A stretch of DNA of 64,000 bases from Phymatolithon calcareum. Lineage: Eukaryota > Rhodophyta > Florideophyceae > Hapalidiales. A model generated the notes under the pieces. It saw only the letters and a program-made list of their open reading frames with translations, made no database searches and was not told the origin of the DNA. Shown here piece by piece: positions 42,401 to 51,812 of this stretch. The stretch is from the NCBI GenBank assembly GCA_977006965.1, contig OZ345358.1:1178001-1242000 (forward strand), given 5' to 3'. The stretch's first letter is position 1. Each line of letters opens with the position of its first letter. A program made the translations under genes and the position numbers.

Positions 42401-44260
42401 CTCAGTGCGAGCTCTTTTCGTGATTGTAGAGTCTACCTTTGCAGAGGCCGTCTTCGCGCTCTCTGTCATAAGCAGAATCGACCGCTTACGAGCACGCGAG
42501 TTGCGCGACGATACTTCCGCTGTCTCTGGTTCAGCCCGCATAACTTCGCTCCGACCGTTCTCGTCGCGTCCTTCACGATTGGTACCATCTAATTCGGCGT
42601 TCGACTGTACATCCTTCATTGCCTCGTGTGCGTCTTCGTGAATAATTTTGTTCTGGCGCAAACTCCCCTTGCGTTGCGCAATCGCTGCCGGTGTCTTGGC
42701 AGTTACAGCAGCGTCTTTCCTTGGCCGCCCAGGGCCTCTGCGTTGCACGGTTGGTACCTCTTTCTTCTTCGGGCTTACATGACCGGTGCCTTCACTTAGC
42801 GGTCTGGCTTGAGTCTGGACAACAACATCCGCGATCTTTGTGTCTTCTTGAACTATCTTTCTCGGGCGCCCTCGGCCCCGACGTTGCATAGTTGACGCTG
42901 CCGTACCTACGGGATCGACGCCTTCCGAGGGTGTAGAGGACCTTGCATCAGCTTTCAGTACGTTTTGAGGAACTGCACTGGTCTCCATCCACGTCTGACC
43001 CGAGCGACTTACCGAGACCGGCATATTTGTATCAACAACAGGTACATTTTCAGGAATGGAGGTCATCTGTCGTGCAAGGCCTGACCTGTTGCGCCTCGAG
43101 GAGTCCAAGGTCAAAGGACCCGTGGGCGCTGCAGTTTCCGGAATACTACTGTCAACAACGGGCAACGCATTAGCTTGCGAGGGGACCATCACTTTTCTGG
43201 CCAGACTAGGCCGATTCCGCTTAGGCGACCCGGACTCCAATGGGTCGACATAGGTTGCATTATTATGAATGCTACTGCCAACACCGCGTGCAGTTTTCGG
43301 CTCCGAGGGGCCGTCCAAATTTCGCAAGCGGCCCGAACGGCTCCGCAGAGGTGTTTCCATCTTCGCAGATTGTAAAAATTCCTCAGTCTCTTTGGTCTCC
43401 TCGATGTTGGGCTGCTCGACGTGTACGCTAGTCGAGTTCTGCGTAGATTTGCGCGGACGGCCTGGACGCTTTCGCTGTGTGGGAGGTGGTTCAAGAATAG
43501 GATTTTTCCTCGGGCGGCCAGGTCCCCTTCGCGTAACTGGTGCAGAGGGCAAAGCCAGTATCGGGGCAACAGCCCTTTGGGACCGCCTAAGCCCCGTGCG
43601 CTGCTCCGATACGGCCTGTGGTTTCTTGGGGTCTGCCTGTTGAACCCTTTCATTTTCGTTATTTCCAGTCAACGCATCGTTTGCAATTCCATTACCCTGG
43701 TCAAGTTTCTCAGCCCGTTCCGTTTGGTCCCTGTTTTCTCTCTTTCCATTGCTTCGAGCCGGATTACTCACTTCTTCATCACTGGTCAAAGCCACTGACG
43801 ATTCTGCAGTGGGCGCCGGTGCTTCCTGCTCGGGGTGGTCATCATTGCTCTTCTGTGTGCCACCGCGTCTGCCCTCGAAGTTTGCCTGCTTTCTCGGTCG
43901 CCCTCTCGCCTTCCTCATTACCGGCGGCGAATCCGGTATTCGCTCCTCCAAAACCGCTTTCCCGCGCCTGCGGTCACGGCGTTTTTCCGGGTTCACAGAT
44001 GCCTGCTCCGCTTCTGGCAGGCCCGCAGTGCCGACGAGTGCACGCTTTCTCCGCCGGCCAGGCAGCGGCACGGATTTGGTCTGCGAAGGAGAGCTACTTG
44101 AACCGGAGACATTTTCAGGGGACTTTGCAAAAATCGAGCGCTTGTCGCGCCGGCGCGGCGGCGTTGTGGGCGCAGTGGCATCTGCTGAGGCGGTAAAATC
44201 AAAAACGTCCGCCACTGGCAGGGCACGCCTGCCTGCGCGACGGTCGCGCGCGGGGGGCAT
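39410..44260 (-). CDS. WAPL: WAPL-like cohesin release factor with AT-hooks
   Basis: A 1616-residue intact frame. Residues about 1000-1560 match the Wings-apart-like domain: TERAHRALFDELQYLLDG at its start, SLLSMLRLL, a later LKLCINLTH repeat, and the terminal GYLCLLIGALVRECPRNRAVV, ENSLLAVAAVLDEFLEFH and SIDAMYDNII, all helical repeats of that fold. WAPL binds the cohesin-Pds5 complex in the nucleus and releases cohesin from chromatin. The long N-terminal half is low-complexity and charged and carries five AT-hooks with a GRPRK core, near residues 119-124, 247-252, 266-271, 463-468 and 510-515, which would bind minor grooves of AT-rich DNA. The start is the first Met; no better Met lies downstream before the first AT-hook. 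No intron is needed. AT-hooks are not a standard part of metazoan WAPL, so this arrangement is notable. Confidence 0.85.
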   Translation of the reverse strand: MPPARDRRAGRRALPVADVFDFTASADATAPTTPPRRRDKRSIFAKSPENVSGSSSSPSQTKSVPLPGRRRKRALVGTAGLPEAEQASVNPEKRRDRRRGKAVLEERIPDSPPVMRKARGRPRKQANFEGRRGGTQKSNDDHPEQEAPAPTAESSVALTSDEEVSNPARSNGKRENRDQTERAEKLDQGNGIANDALTGNNENERVQQADPKKPQAVSEQRTGLRRSQRAVAPILALPSAPVTRRGPGRPRKNPILEPPPTQRKRPGRPRKSTQNSTSVHVEQPNIEETKETEEFLQSAKMETPLRSRSGRLRNLDGPSEPKTARGVGSSIHNNATYVDPLESGSPKRNRPSLARKVMVPSQANALPVVDSSIPETAAPTGPLTLDSSRRNRSGLARQMTSIPENVPVVDTNMPVSVSRSGQTWMETSAVPQNVLKADARSSTPSEGVDPVGTAASTMQRRGRGRPRKIVQEDTKIADVVVQTQARPLSEGTGHVSPKKKEVPTVQRRGPGRPRKDAAVTAKTPAAIAQRKGSLRQNKIIHEDAHEAMKDVQSNAELDGTNREGRDENGRSEVMRAEPETAEVSSRNSRARKRSILLMTESAKTASAKVDSTITKRARTEKSKLNQAESAVLERAESEAEVMPVASAENSAGVRPGGSSPDPLMMKSAPTESSMAVAGVVDSGIENAPEQDTNVSSFSGKELVHNNGAPDVEMGAPAADVMESPQGAIVASDLPGALVAANSQPAHSSDVAEIATGLDKLSRSAPSKIVNDVSNDGDSPARAPSQFKAGVNEVGSICSADASVPDANLQTAALERFATHAEQTGTGSMDLASGQSSALLGGKPAKTPVCHAKESTDVDAEAQPPHTTSAHKSALQMKTSLTPQLPSSNVPLRRSRDSMEGTTSSSVPSNAATDAPTDAPASTTACKPPRPLTKRRRVRFAEAEIVSEVPTRLENSKEAEATANRFVFQQHKYTGSSMLGVSRRGARAQRTLQAASPGKPLSPETERAHRALFDELQYLLDGVFGNGKGGNSAAKDDKLVVTSLLSMLRLLRRPPRCTERPMEGTEALETDSVLLVRLREQPRLLQKLTQGLLQLRRAAPSVALLAMAALLVIVRGKGNAILFTQNEVEALVDAFFSCMRQPRRTEELGTTTAPQPRRRGRTARKLGASSKNENVLQVVKDMLKEEDILSGLSIDAYTDEARSAAVIAGYVLSCVLEGSESARRAMTEKRSLLGKVVSVLYNIVPKMRELTQQVQLEKVTALEIGVELPEQHARLVQEKSKAQTLTGVSMRILEFATLLEENQNRVVNESKVIAISLLALQEMVVGNEVFEAEGLVSCALKLCINLTHGCPKGLSQFVENQGVRVVINCLARESTIGRPTPSSEEEPRSFDVRVLSLALLASIVDQSKEQREHFQDVTPSETVPREGGALAFILELLKDVGSNGPGVAESSSPSTDGSEDMFNDTRLQGSTDADAIVELPDIGPPGRDVRSMDTAAFSMERKVTTGYLCLLIGALVRECPRNRAVVQRAMPENSLLAVAAVLDEFLEFHHDIGVSATSIDAMYDNIINALQHEEAGYGNEAEKCSSSPPSQETGLLDSERPSTGSSLEKSDTFGQKA

Positions 44261-44600
44261 GCTAGCCGCGAGCGTTCGACTCGGGCAGTATCACGAACGA
44301 TGATATCGCGCGGTGCGCTATGGGGCGCGAAATTGTGCGCAGAGAGTTTGAGCTCAAGGTTAGACTCTGTGGCACTGAAAATGAAAGGGATCGGTTGTAG
44401 GGAGCACTTGACCGAAAAGCTGTTCAAAAAATTGTAGAGGTTTGCAGCACTCTCCGCGTTAATGCACATTTCGCGAGGAATACGCACGCAAAAAATGGTT
44501 TTGGAAAATAAATTGTCTCAAAAACCCTCCCGCACGTAAAAACGCATATTGGGCGGCAAAGAAAACTATTGGCTACTTTCTTCAGTTAGGACTCTAGCAA
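44261..44600. promoter_or_regulatory. Upstream region of the WAPL gene
   Basis: By position this should contain the WAPL promoter and leader. No specific motif is claimed. Confidence 0.3.
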
Positions 44601-44661
44601 AAAGCTCTGCAGATTGTATCATAGCACATTTATCATAGAATAGTTTCATGAAACTACAATA

Positions 44662-44759
44662 TTATTCTAGATCCAGTTCATTCCAGAACGAACTGGATCT
44701 AGAATAACACAATGTCTATTCCAGCAGTTGCTGGAACCAGCAACTGCTGAATAGACATT
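44662..44759. repeat. Two adjacent long hairpins
   Basis: Hairpin 1 has perfect 18-bp arms, 44662-44679 and 44690-44707, with a 10-base loop. Hairpin 2 has arms 44711-44734 and 44737-44759, perfect over 23 bp except one bulged C, with a 2-base loop. They are three bases apart. No target duplication was found and there is no coding content. Confidence 0.75.
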
Positions 44760-44897
44760 TTGTGATCGACAAAGACTCTGCTTCAACGTTACCCATAGAG
44801 CAGTAATAATCGAAGTGAGACACGCCCTCGAGTGCTTCATTCGGAACAAACACTTTGGAAATCAAATCGGACCTGTGCGCAATGTATGCCCCCTCCA

Positions 44898-44980
44898 TTC
44901 ATTCATTTTGCTTTTTCCCCTAGTGGTGTTAGCAGCATTTGAGGGCCTAAGTGTCTTCTATTCTATTCTATCGATAGAGA
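44898..44980 (-). mobile_element. LINE rho 3' end
   Basis: CCATTCATTCATTTTGC followed by the CCCCTAGTGGTGTTAGCAGC segment matches the 3' ends at 48845 and 16553. The hAT-like MITE inserted just to its right. Confidence 0.55.
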
Positions 44981-44997
44981 GCCGGGCTGCTTGTACG

Positions 44998-45324
44998 CAA
45001 AGCATTGGAAAAAATAATTGCTATTGTAATTATTTAAATTATTGTTCCAATAATTTATTCCTGAGTCTCGCATATTTATTGTATTTATTGAGATCGTCGT
45101 GGTTGCGACAATTATTGTATCGGACTCCTCATTTTTTCGATCCGGTTATTCTATCGCGACAGAAAGTAGCAAGAAGGATCCAATAATTCGGGGAATAACC
45201 AGTTATTTATACCTCGCTGAACTTGAATACAATAATTTATTGCTTCAGCGTTCAACAATAAATTATTTATTCTCGACACTTTTCGAGAAAAGAATAAAAA
45301 TAAATAAATAATTCCAATGCTTTG
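44998..45324. mobile_element. hAT-like MITE with 8-bp TSD
   Basis: A 327-bp AT-rich element whose ends are CAAAGCATTGGAA and its inverse TTCCAATGCTTTG. CTTGTACG is duplicated at 44990-44997 and 45325-45332. The size, 8-bp duplication and CA-terminal repeats match a non-autonomous hAT element. The interior consists of AATAATT/ATTGTATT-type repeats with no coding sequence. Confidence 0.85.
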
Positions 45325-45332
45325 CTTGTACG

Positions 45333-45852
45333 TCTAGGCTTGGTGCGCTGCCAAAGATTGATGCCGCTCCAAATTGCCGTATTCGAATTTATCGGTCCTG
45401 ACAAACGCCTTGGACGGAACGAAACTGTACCGTGTGCTTGTATTTATTGGAATCGGGGTGTTTCTCAAGTTCTAACGATTCCGTGCAGAGTGGCACAAGA
45501 ATTTGGGGAGCAAATTTGTCAAATAAAGCGGACGGAATATCACTACATATTTCGACCAGAAAGTCTCGCACTGTTTACTACTTGCCACATGTGACCGCAT
45601 GGACGAAGGGAGGCAAGGTTACCTTCTTACACTCCGCGATCGACATCGATTACATGCAGCGCAATAGGGAGAAATGCGACTATCGATGAGGCTATTTGTA
45701 GGACATCTCGGAGCCATCCATACCATCTTGTGGTATCGCAAAAAGCATTTAACCATGTGCACTGGCACCGCTGCACTTCTTGGAACTAGCTATTCAAGGT
45801 GCGAGGAAGAAAACTCTTCCAAACGTGAAAGTGAAAAGCAATAATAAACCTA
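45333..45852. other. No supported gene
   Basis: Only short frames without motifs are seen. It may be degraded 5' sequence of the RNase H LINE that is recognisable from 45853. Confidence 0.35.
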
Positions 45853-46119
45853 TTGGATCATCAGAAGGTTCCTCTGACACTCGAGGCAGTGCAATCAATC
45901 ATTAGGCCTTCCTTACGAGCCGAAACTCTCGCCGTTCCGACGCTTCCCCGAGAGCTACCCATATCGCACAGACGCGCAGAAGTGATCTTACACCAGCTGA
46001 TTGGAGACTGTATCCCCTTGGTGGCCGAATTTAGGCATGGAGACACTGTCGTACGACCCAATGTGCAAAACCTGAAACTCTGGATGCAAGGAAACTGTCG
46101 AGCACCTAATTTTAAGGTG
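45853..46119 (+). mobile_element. RNase H LINE, left part of interrupted copy
   Basis: This encodes HQKVPLTLEAVQSIIRPSLR...RRAEVILHQLIGDC, aligned with HQRVPLTLEAARSIIRPSLK...RRSEVNLHRLIGDC at 50990-51145. The coding sequence runs up to KETVEHLIL and is cut at 46119 by LINE alpha; it continues at 47550. RNase H in this lineage would remove the RNA strand after first-strand synthesis. Confidence 0.8.
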
Positions 46120-47535
46120 ATGCGAACAGGAACTGGTTTCTAGTGCACAGGGGGTCCCACAAGGGTCCCCTCTCAGTCCAAGCCTCTACAACATCTTCAT
46201 GGATGAATTCGCAGAGCGAATGAGTCGGGCATCAGAAACCTGGGCTGAAGTACCGGCTATCCTCTTCGCAAACGATGTTCTTCTCTCTGCGAAATCACCC
46301 GCTGCACTGCAAGGACTATTGGATATAGCTACCCAATGGGCACAAGAGCGAGAGATGACTTGGAACACTAAACAAGGGAAAAGCGAAGTCCTCGAATCAG
46401 AGGAAACATTGGGCAAGACATTCAAGCTAGCGAACAAGGTACTCGCATAAGTTCCGGAGGTCACGTACCTTGGAGTATCCCTAGACCCCGGAGGAGTCAC
46501 AGATACGTTAATGATGCAACAACTAAAGAAAGCAAGGACGGCCGTGTACGAGTTGCGTACACTGGGCCTGTTCAAGAAAGGGCTAAGTATGCAGAAGTGT
46601 ATTCAGACATACAAGGCACTAGTACAGCCACGCTGGGAGTACGCAATGCACTTAACGCCCTGGACAGAAGACGTACAAAATGCCGTCAAGGAAGTAGAAG
46701 CAACATTCTTCAATCAAGATTTCGGGCCACTGGCCCAAGGATGGACGGATAGGCTCCGTCTCCTGTGCCGGATCCAGGCGGCTGCACATCGACGAGAAAT
46801 CTTGGCCTTCAAAATGCTGAGAAGGAACAAGGCGAAAGATCGTATGTATTCAAATGAAGTGCCCGAAAGAAGAAACAACTATGAATGGCAGTACACGAGG
46901 AAAGATATCGCCGCGATGGAGACCAGAGAGCCGTTCGGTGGAGCTGTAAAGCATATCCAAACAAACCAATCTTCGCAAACATTTCGATCGAAATTTCTGG
47001 AAATGGAAGGAGACCGCCTGGAATCGAAGCAGAAAAGAAAGACGCCATACGACAAGACAAGAAAATTGCCAGCAATTCTCAAGTTCCCCAAGGTGATGCA
47101 CAGACAACTCGCGCTGCAGTATGCCTGTGGCAGATTCCCACAGGTGTCAACAACAAGTATGACTGAAGAATTCGGCACCAGAGCCAGAGAGCATATGGAG
47201 ACCCTTGGACGCACACTAGCAGGGTACGAACTCGAAGGAGAAAAACGACTGGAAACAGAAAAGGCCCTAGACGAGCTCTTACTACTTAGCAAGACACTCA
47301 TAGAACGCATGGAGAACGAAGAAGGCCTGTATTAATCCGCAGAATGCAAGGCAAAAAGTGGTCGAATCCAAACACCAACAATCCCGTAGAGGACTGAGAT
47401 AGGACTACTTTGAGTCTTGAGTTTTCCCGTTCGCCATACTCGTGAGCTAAACAAAGGTAGGCAGCATCAGAGGAAGCCTTGCTCATATCTTCGGAAGTCT
47501 GGGGGGCTTTTAAATAAACTTGAAAGGAAAAAAAA
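46120..47535 (+). mobile_element. LINE alpha, 5'-truncated copy with 14-bp TSD
   Basis: The insert is flanked by CTAATTTTAAGGTG at 46106-46119 and 47536-47549. It starts within the RT just before GVPQGSPLSPSLYN, has FANDVLLS in place of FADD, a stop at about 46448 and a long C-terminal frame (46511-47335) otherwise matching 1650-2477. The 3' end GGGGCTTTTAAATAAACTTG plus an A tail is the same as in the long copy at 1441. Confidence 0.95.
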
Positions 47536-47705
47536 CTAATTTTAAGGTGTGGTGGGCGTTCCGTCTCCAGACGTAAGTTTATTGGTAGAGTGGGTACGAA
47601 AACCGTAGAGGAGCTATGCAGTGAGAGACCCTTAGCAATACTTAAATTTCTGAACAATGAAAAGCCGTTGCAGAACAGTTTTAGGAGCTTACCTTCATTA
47701 TGAGC
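47536..47705 (+). mobile_element. RNase H LINE, right part and (AAAG)n tail
   Basis: After the target duplication the reading frame of the left part resumes as RCGGRSVSRRKFIGRVGTKT, the end of the zinc-binding domain. The UTR follows with AGTGAGAGACCC and ends CCGCAAGAAAGAAAGAAAG near 47730. Confidence 0.85.
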
Positions 47706-47939
47706 GATCTATCCGCAAGAAAGAAAGAAAGCCAGAAAAGCACTAATCCGGGCCGTACCTAAGAGACCGCAAGCAATTTATGGGAAGGTTCAACTAGCAG
47801 AAGATTTGTACACACACTCGCCTCTGGCAGTTCCTGTACCGCACGTATCTGTGAAGTCTTGAAGGTGTAAAGGTCGGTAAGACACCAGTCTAGCATGTGC
47901 AACGGCAATTAATCGGCAAAAGAAAAGCACAAGACCTAA

Positions 47940-48307
47940 GGGCTGCGCCGCAATAAATTGGTATTCCAATTGCAATAAGCAATTGCAATCTCAAATTGTG
48001 CCATCCGTCGGTATTGCAGCTCAAAGTAATGCAATTCATACTGCATAACGATTCGGTAGTAGCGCAATGTTGTTGTTTGGCCGCACTACTCATAATCATC
48101 ATGATGAATCACCTCGGGCTGGAGCCTTTGTAATCTTATTGCAATGGTAAATTTACTTTATTGCTCGAAACATTTAATTACAATGCTTATTGCTCGAAGC
48201 CCTTGTATTGCAATACGTATTGCACCAGCGCGATTGATAGCAGTACGTAGTGGTTATTGTGTTATTGACGGCAATACTCAGCAAAAGTATTGGGCGCACG
48301 CATTGGG
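47940..48307. repeat. ATTGCAAT-rich block
   Basis: Four exact ATTGCAAT octamers and many near matches occur here. The ends resemble one another weakly (AAGGGCTGCGCC and the inverse of GGGGCAGCCTT). No clear target duplication was found. It is probably a decayed MITE. Confidence 0.4.
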
Positions 48308-48366
48308 GCAGCCTTGCCCATATAACAAAGATTCTGCGGAAGTCGGTGAGGCTTTTAAATAAATTT
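48308..48366 (+). mobile_element. LINE 3' tail remnant
   Basis: GCCTTGCCCATATAAC...CGGAAGTCGG...GGCTTTTAAATAAATTTAG resembles the 3' termini of LINE alpha and beta. Only about 60 bases survive. Confidence 0.5.
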
Positions 48367-48839
48367 AGATTAAGAAGTTCATTGGGGCATATCTCTCCCT
48401 CGGAATGCTAGCCTAAATAATGACGGGTATGCTAAACAAGATACAAAATGACACAACGCACCGCTGACTCATTCTCTCCTTAGCAGAAATGCGCGGCATT
48501 GTTCGCCGAATTCAGCGCCGCTTCTAAACTTCAAGAAACACTGCTCAGAAGTTAGTCGAAAGCTCAAGTCGAAAACTTGGTTCATGCCCACTATCAGCGG
48601 CACAACGTGGGGCGCCGAGTCCCAGACGCTGGAGTCATTGCGAAAGAACTACTGCGAAGCAGTGGCGCGCTACGAATCCTCAGCATGCGCTGTTCATAGA
48701 TCCCATACGCACATTAAGCAAGTGGAAGTTGCGAGGAACGAGGCGCACGAGTTTCGAGTGGTTGCTTGAAAGCCACAAAGATATCAACTTCGAGAGTTAA
48801 CTGGAATGATGCACCTTGAGAATTTCGGCGACTTCGAAG
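48367..48839. other. No supported gene
   Basis: Short motif-free frames only. Confidence 0.35.
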
Positions 48840-50030
48840 CTACCATTCATTCATTCATTTTGCCTTTTCCCCTAATGGGGCTAGCAGCGATTCGAGAGTC
48901 TAAGTTTCTTCCATTCTATCCTGTCATTAGCGAGTTCGACTGCGGCTTTTACGTCTCGTCCAAGTACGTCACCAAAGAGTGATTCTGACGTTGGTCTGAC
49001 AAGAATGTGTCCAAGCCGGTTCCATCGCAGGTCTCTGACTCGCATCACTAAGTCGATGGTGGGTGTCCTGGCTTCGTCGGCTATTGGTCTCTCCATTAGT
49101 CTCGATAGCATCTTAGCACATGTTATCTTGAGTTTCTTCCGCACAGGTTCTGTCAGCTTCCTCGATTCACAGCCGTATAGGAGAATTCATATGACAGAGG
49201 AGCGAAAAAGACGGAGCCGTAGACTTTTAAGTAGTTTCCCATACGTCAGAATCCGTTTAAGGTCTTGAAGGCGGGACCAGGCAATTTCGACGCAGAAGTT
49301 GAACTAATGGATCACCGTCTGCCGACCGCATTACGTCAATATATTTGAAGTTTGGGTGTTCCCAAGCTCTTCAGTTTCAAGACGGACGTGATCCAGCTCG
49401 TTTTGTGCCTGTTCCCACTATGTCTCTTTCACCAGCTTCTCTGCTAGTGAACCTGCAAGTGAAGCGACCGACTGCGTGGGATGATTGGATACAAGGCCTC
49501 ATTGCTCCTCTGTTAGGCGGAGTGCTTCCCGAGGCTCTTCGTCAAAGTGTTCGACGGAGACGCGCATTTGGTTTCTGTTATTTACGCGAACAACGGTGCT
49601 CATGTGCCAGTCCAGCCGGCCGAGGTCGTCCATCTTGCGGATAGCGATCTTGGCGCCCATTGGAGGAAATTGCTTTTTGCAGGGCAAGCGGCGGTGTGTT
49701 GCCAGGAAGGTCACGTAGGGAAATTCACTTGAATTTGAAATCCATGGCCTCCACATCTTCTTCCGTTGAGCGTGGAACTCTTTCTGCCTTTTCGATATGC
49801 TGTACAAAGCTCTTTTGGGGGGTGGGAGCAATGACAAGCTGTCCTTCGGTTCTCACCGCTGGGCTTAGCAGCGAGAGCCGCATTTGAGCAGTTTCAGCGT
49901 TCTCATTGAGCAGGGCGACGTCGTCCGCATATTCGAGCTTGTGGATTCGGATTGTACTCGTAAGAGTGATCTTCGAAGCTACCATGGTATTGGAAAAAGC
50001 GTTACGGATGCCTCCAGATGCCCCAGTCAC
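48840..50030 (-). mobile_element. LINE rho, RT palm to 3' end
   Basis: A second, distinct non-LTR lineage on the minus strand. Segment 50030-49725 carries the RT catalytic strand IRIHKLEYADDVALLNENAE, with an intact YADD box and the downstream thumb. 49144-48881 carries the C-terminal TPTIDLVMRVRDLRWNRLGHIL block, typical of RTE/Jockey-like C-termini. Between them are possible Cys/His residues (near 49600-49740) that may be a degraded zinc finger. Multiple frameshifts are present. The 3' end carries a TGAATGAATGAATGG tail (48845-48860 inverse). It differs from the alpha clade by YADD instead of FADD and by its tail. Confidence 0.7.
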
Positions 50031-50834
50031 AGGGGCAATGAACTCTCGTGGAGTGAAACCTAGAAGTCAAGTGCGATCATGGCGCAAGACAGGCACCCAG
50101 CAACTGGCTGAGAAATGAATCCTAGCTCTACCACGCGAGAGACTCCAACCACCAATCGCGAAGGATTGTCCGAAGAATAGGATCTCCCTCTTCATAACCC
50201 CTATCTCGTAAAAAGACGAAGACTGGGAAAAACAATTTGCCACAGAGGCTCTGATTCTTGAGCGTCGAACCATGCAGCCATCGGAGCTAGAAGTATGGAC
50301 CGATGGCAGCGATGGCGAAATACCCTGCGCACAGCTTAGTAATCTTCAAAACGACGCGCGGTCTCGGTTAAATAGGATGAAGGTTGGTGCACTGCAACGC
50401 TCAATTTGTTCTACGTGTTCCAACATGGGGAAAACAGAGTGGTGCCGAACTTTTTGACGCGACGCAAACAGTACCCGGATATTCTCCTTGCATTTGACGA
50501 CGGGGACGAACATGCGTATACCTCGAGCCCTACGGCTTCTAAACAGCGTGTGATTCTCTGCGATGAGGATGGAGATATCCTTGATATGTGCAGAACAATC
50601 CCTTTCAATGTCGGGGACTCAGGGGTATCACTGATGAGCGGAAAGGAAACTGTGCTGGAACTCGCAAACTGCTGGAGCTTTTGGTTCTTCATTCGACGCG
50701 GAAACCTTCGCCGCCGTTCATGAATTTCAAGAAGTGGTAAGGCGTCCCTTTGCGCCTGGAAGCACTATACGTTAGTTCACGAACAGCAGGAGCTACATCG
50801 ATGATATTGACGGCCAGCCACGGATATACGGGAA

Positions 50835-51428
50835 ATGATGCGGAAGCTATGGCGCCTCATGGAACAACTGATGTCCAAGGAGATCTCCGTCGAAGCCATT
50901 TGGATACCGAGTCACTTCGGAATTCCCAAAACAGACGCTGCTGACGAGCTAGCTCGCCGGGCTATTCGTGAACGAGGCGTTGTGGACCACCAGAGAGTCC
51001 CGTTGACACTCGAGGCAGCAAGATCCATAATCAGGCCATCTCTCAAACCCGAACCTCTTACTATTCCGACACTTCTCGACGGCTTTCCACTATCACACAG
51101 ACGATCTGAAGTGAACTTACATCGGCTAATTGGGGACTGTTCCTCTCTGGTGGCCGATTTTCACACTGGACACAACTTGGATGAAATGCAGTACGACGCA
51201 GTATGCAAGATTTGTAGTACCGACTGCAACGAAACAGTTGAAAATCTTTTGCTACGCTGTGGTGGACGTTCTGCCTCCAGACGCAAGTTTATTGGACGAG
51301 TAGGCACCAAGACCGTAGAGGAGATATGCCGTGAGTGTCGCAAAACGGCAATGAACAGTTCAGAACAAAAGAGAGTTTATTACCTTTCGCGCGCTCAGCG
51401 TTGTAGAATCTCGCGAAGGTCCACGTGA
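50835..51428 (+). pseudogene. RNase H C-terminal half and zinc-binding tail of LINE
   Basis: The longest intact frame of this LINE copy, encoding the end of RNase H (SHFGIPKTDAADELARRA) and the conserved C-terminal domain with CKIC, a second Cys (STDC) and RC, which would bind a metal. It reads through into the inserted TGTCGC element from about 51336, so residues after EEICRE are not original. The real start lies far upstream; the Met at 50835 is only the start of the open segment. Confidence 0.7.
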
Positions 51429-51812
51429 TTTTCAAGAATGTCGCCAAACACCAGTTAGTCGTTATGACCGCTGGTTTCCCAAACGGGGACCGGGCATGGC
51501 GAGACGCCGACACCAGCCACTTCTCTCCGTGTACTTCCGGAAGGACCACTGAGCCGACCAAGACTTGTTGATTCCTATTCCGACTGCCTTCCGACATAAT
51601 GCTGTGCTCGGGTGTTGTCCCATTTATACCATTCCGAATCTGGTCATCGGCACTGGAGTATGAAGCGGCGCTCATTCAGAGCCAGTTAGACTGTCTCCGA
51701 ATTTACTGTCTTGTTATGAGACACAGGCGGCAGTGTGCGAGATGGAGCCACTTGAGACCCGTTGCTTCTTGTCTTCTCGACAGCGATTATTCCCGACCTC
51801 GAATTTGCGACA
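51336..51812. mobile_element. TGTCGC-ended DNA transposon, copy 2, 5-bp TSD
   Basis: A 477-bp element with ends TGTCGCAAA and TTTGCGACA, flanked by GTGAG at 51331-51335 and 51813-51817. The empty site in the RNase H LINE at 47618-47635 reads TGCAGTGAGAGACCC with one GTGAG. Copy 1 is at 16632-17451. It has no transposase. The superfamily is unassigned; 5-bp duplications with such ends do not identify one securely. Confidence 0.9.

Noticed and set aside
43189-43653. Open frames in other phases across the WAPL region
   Set aside because: They overlap a 1616-residue frame with a conserved domain and arise from its GC-rich, low-complexity coding sequence.
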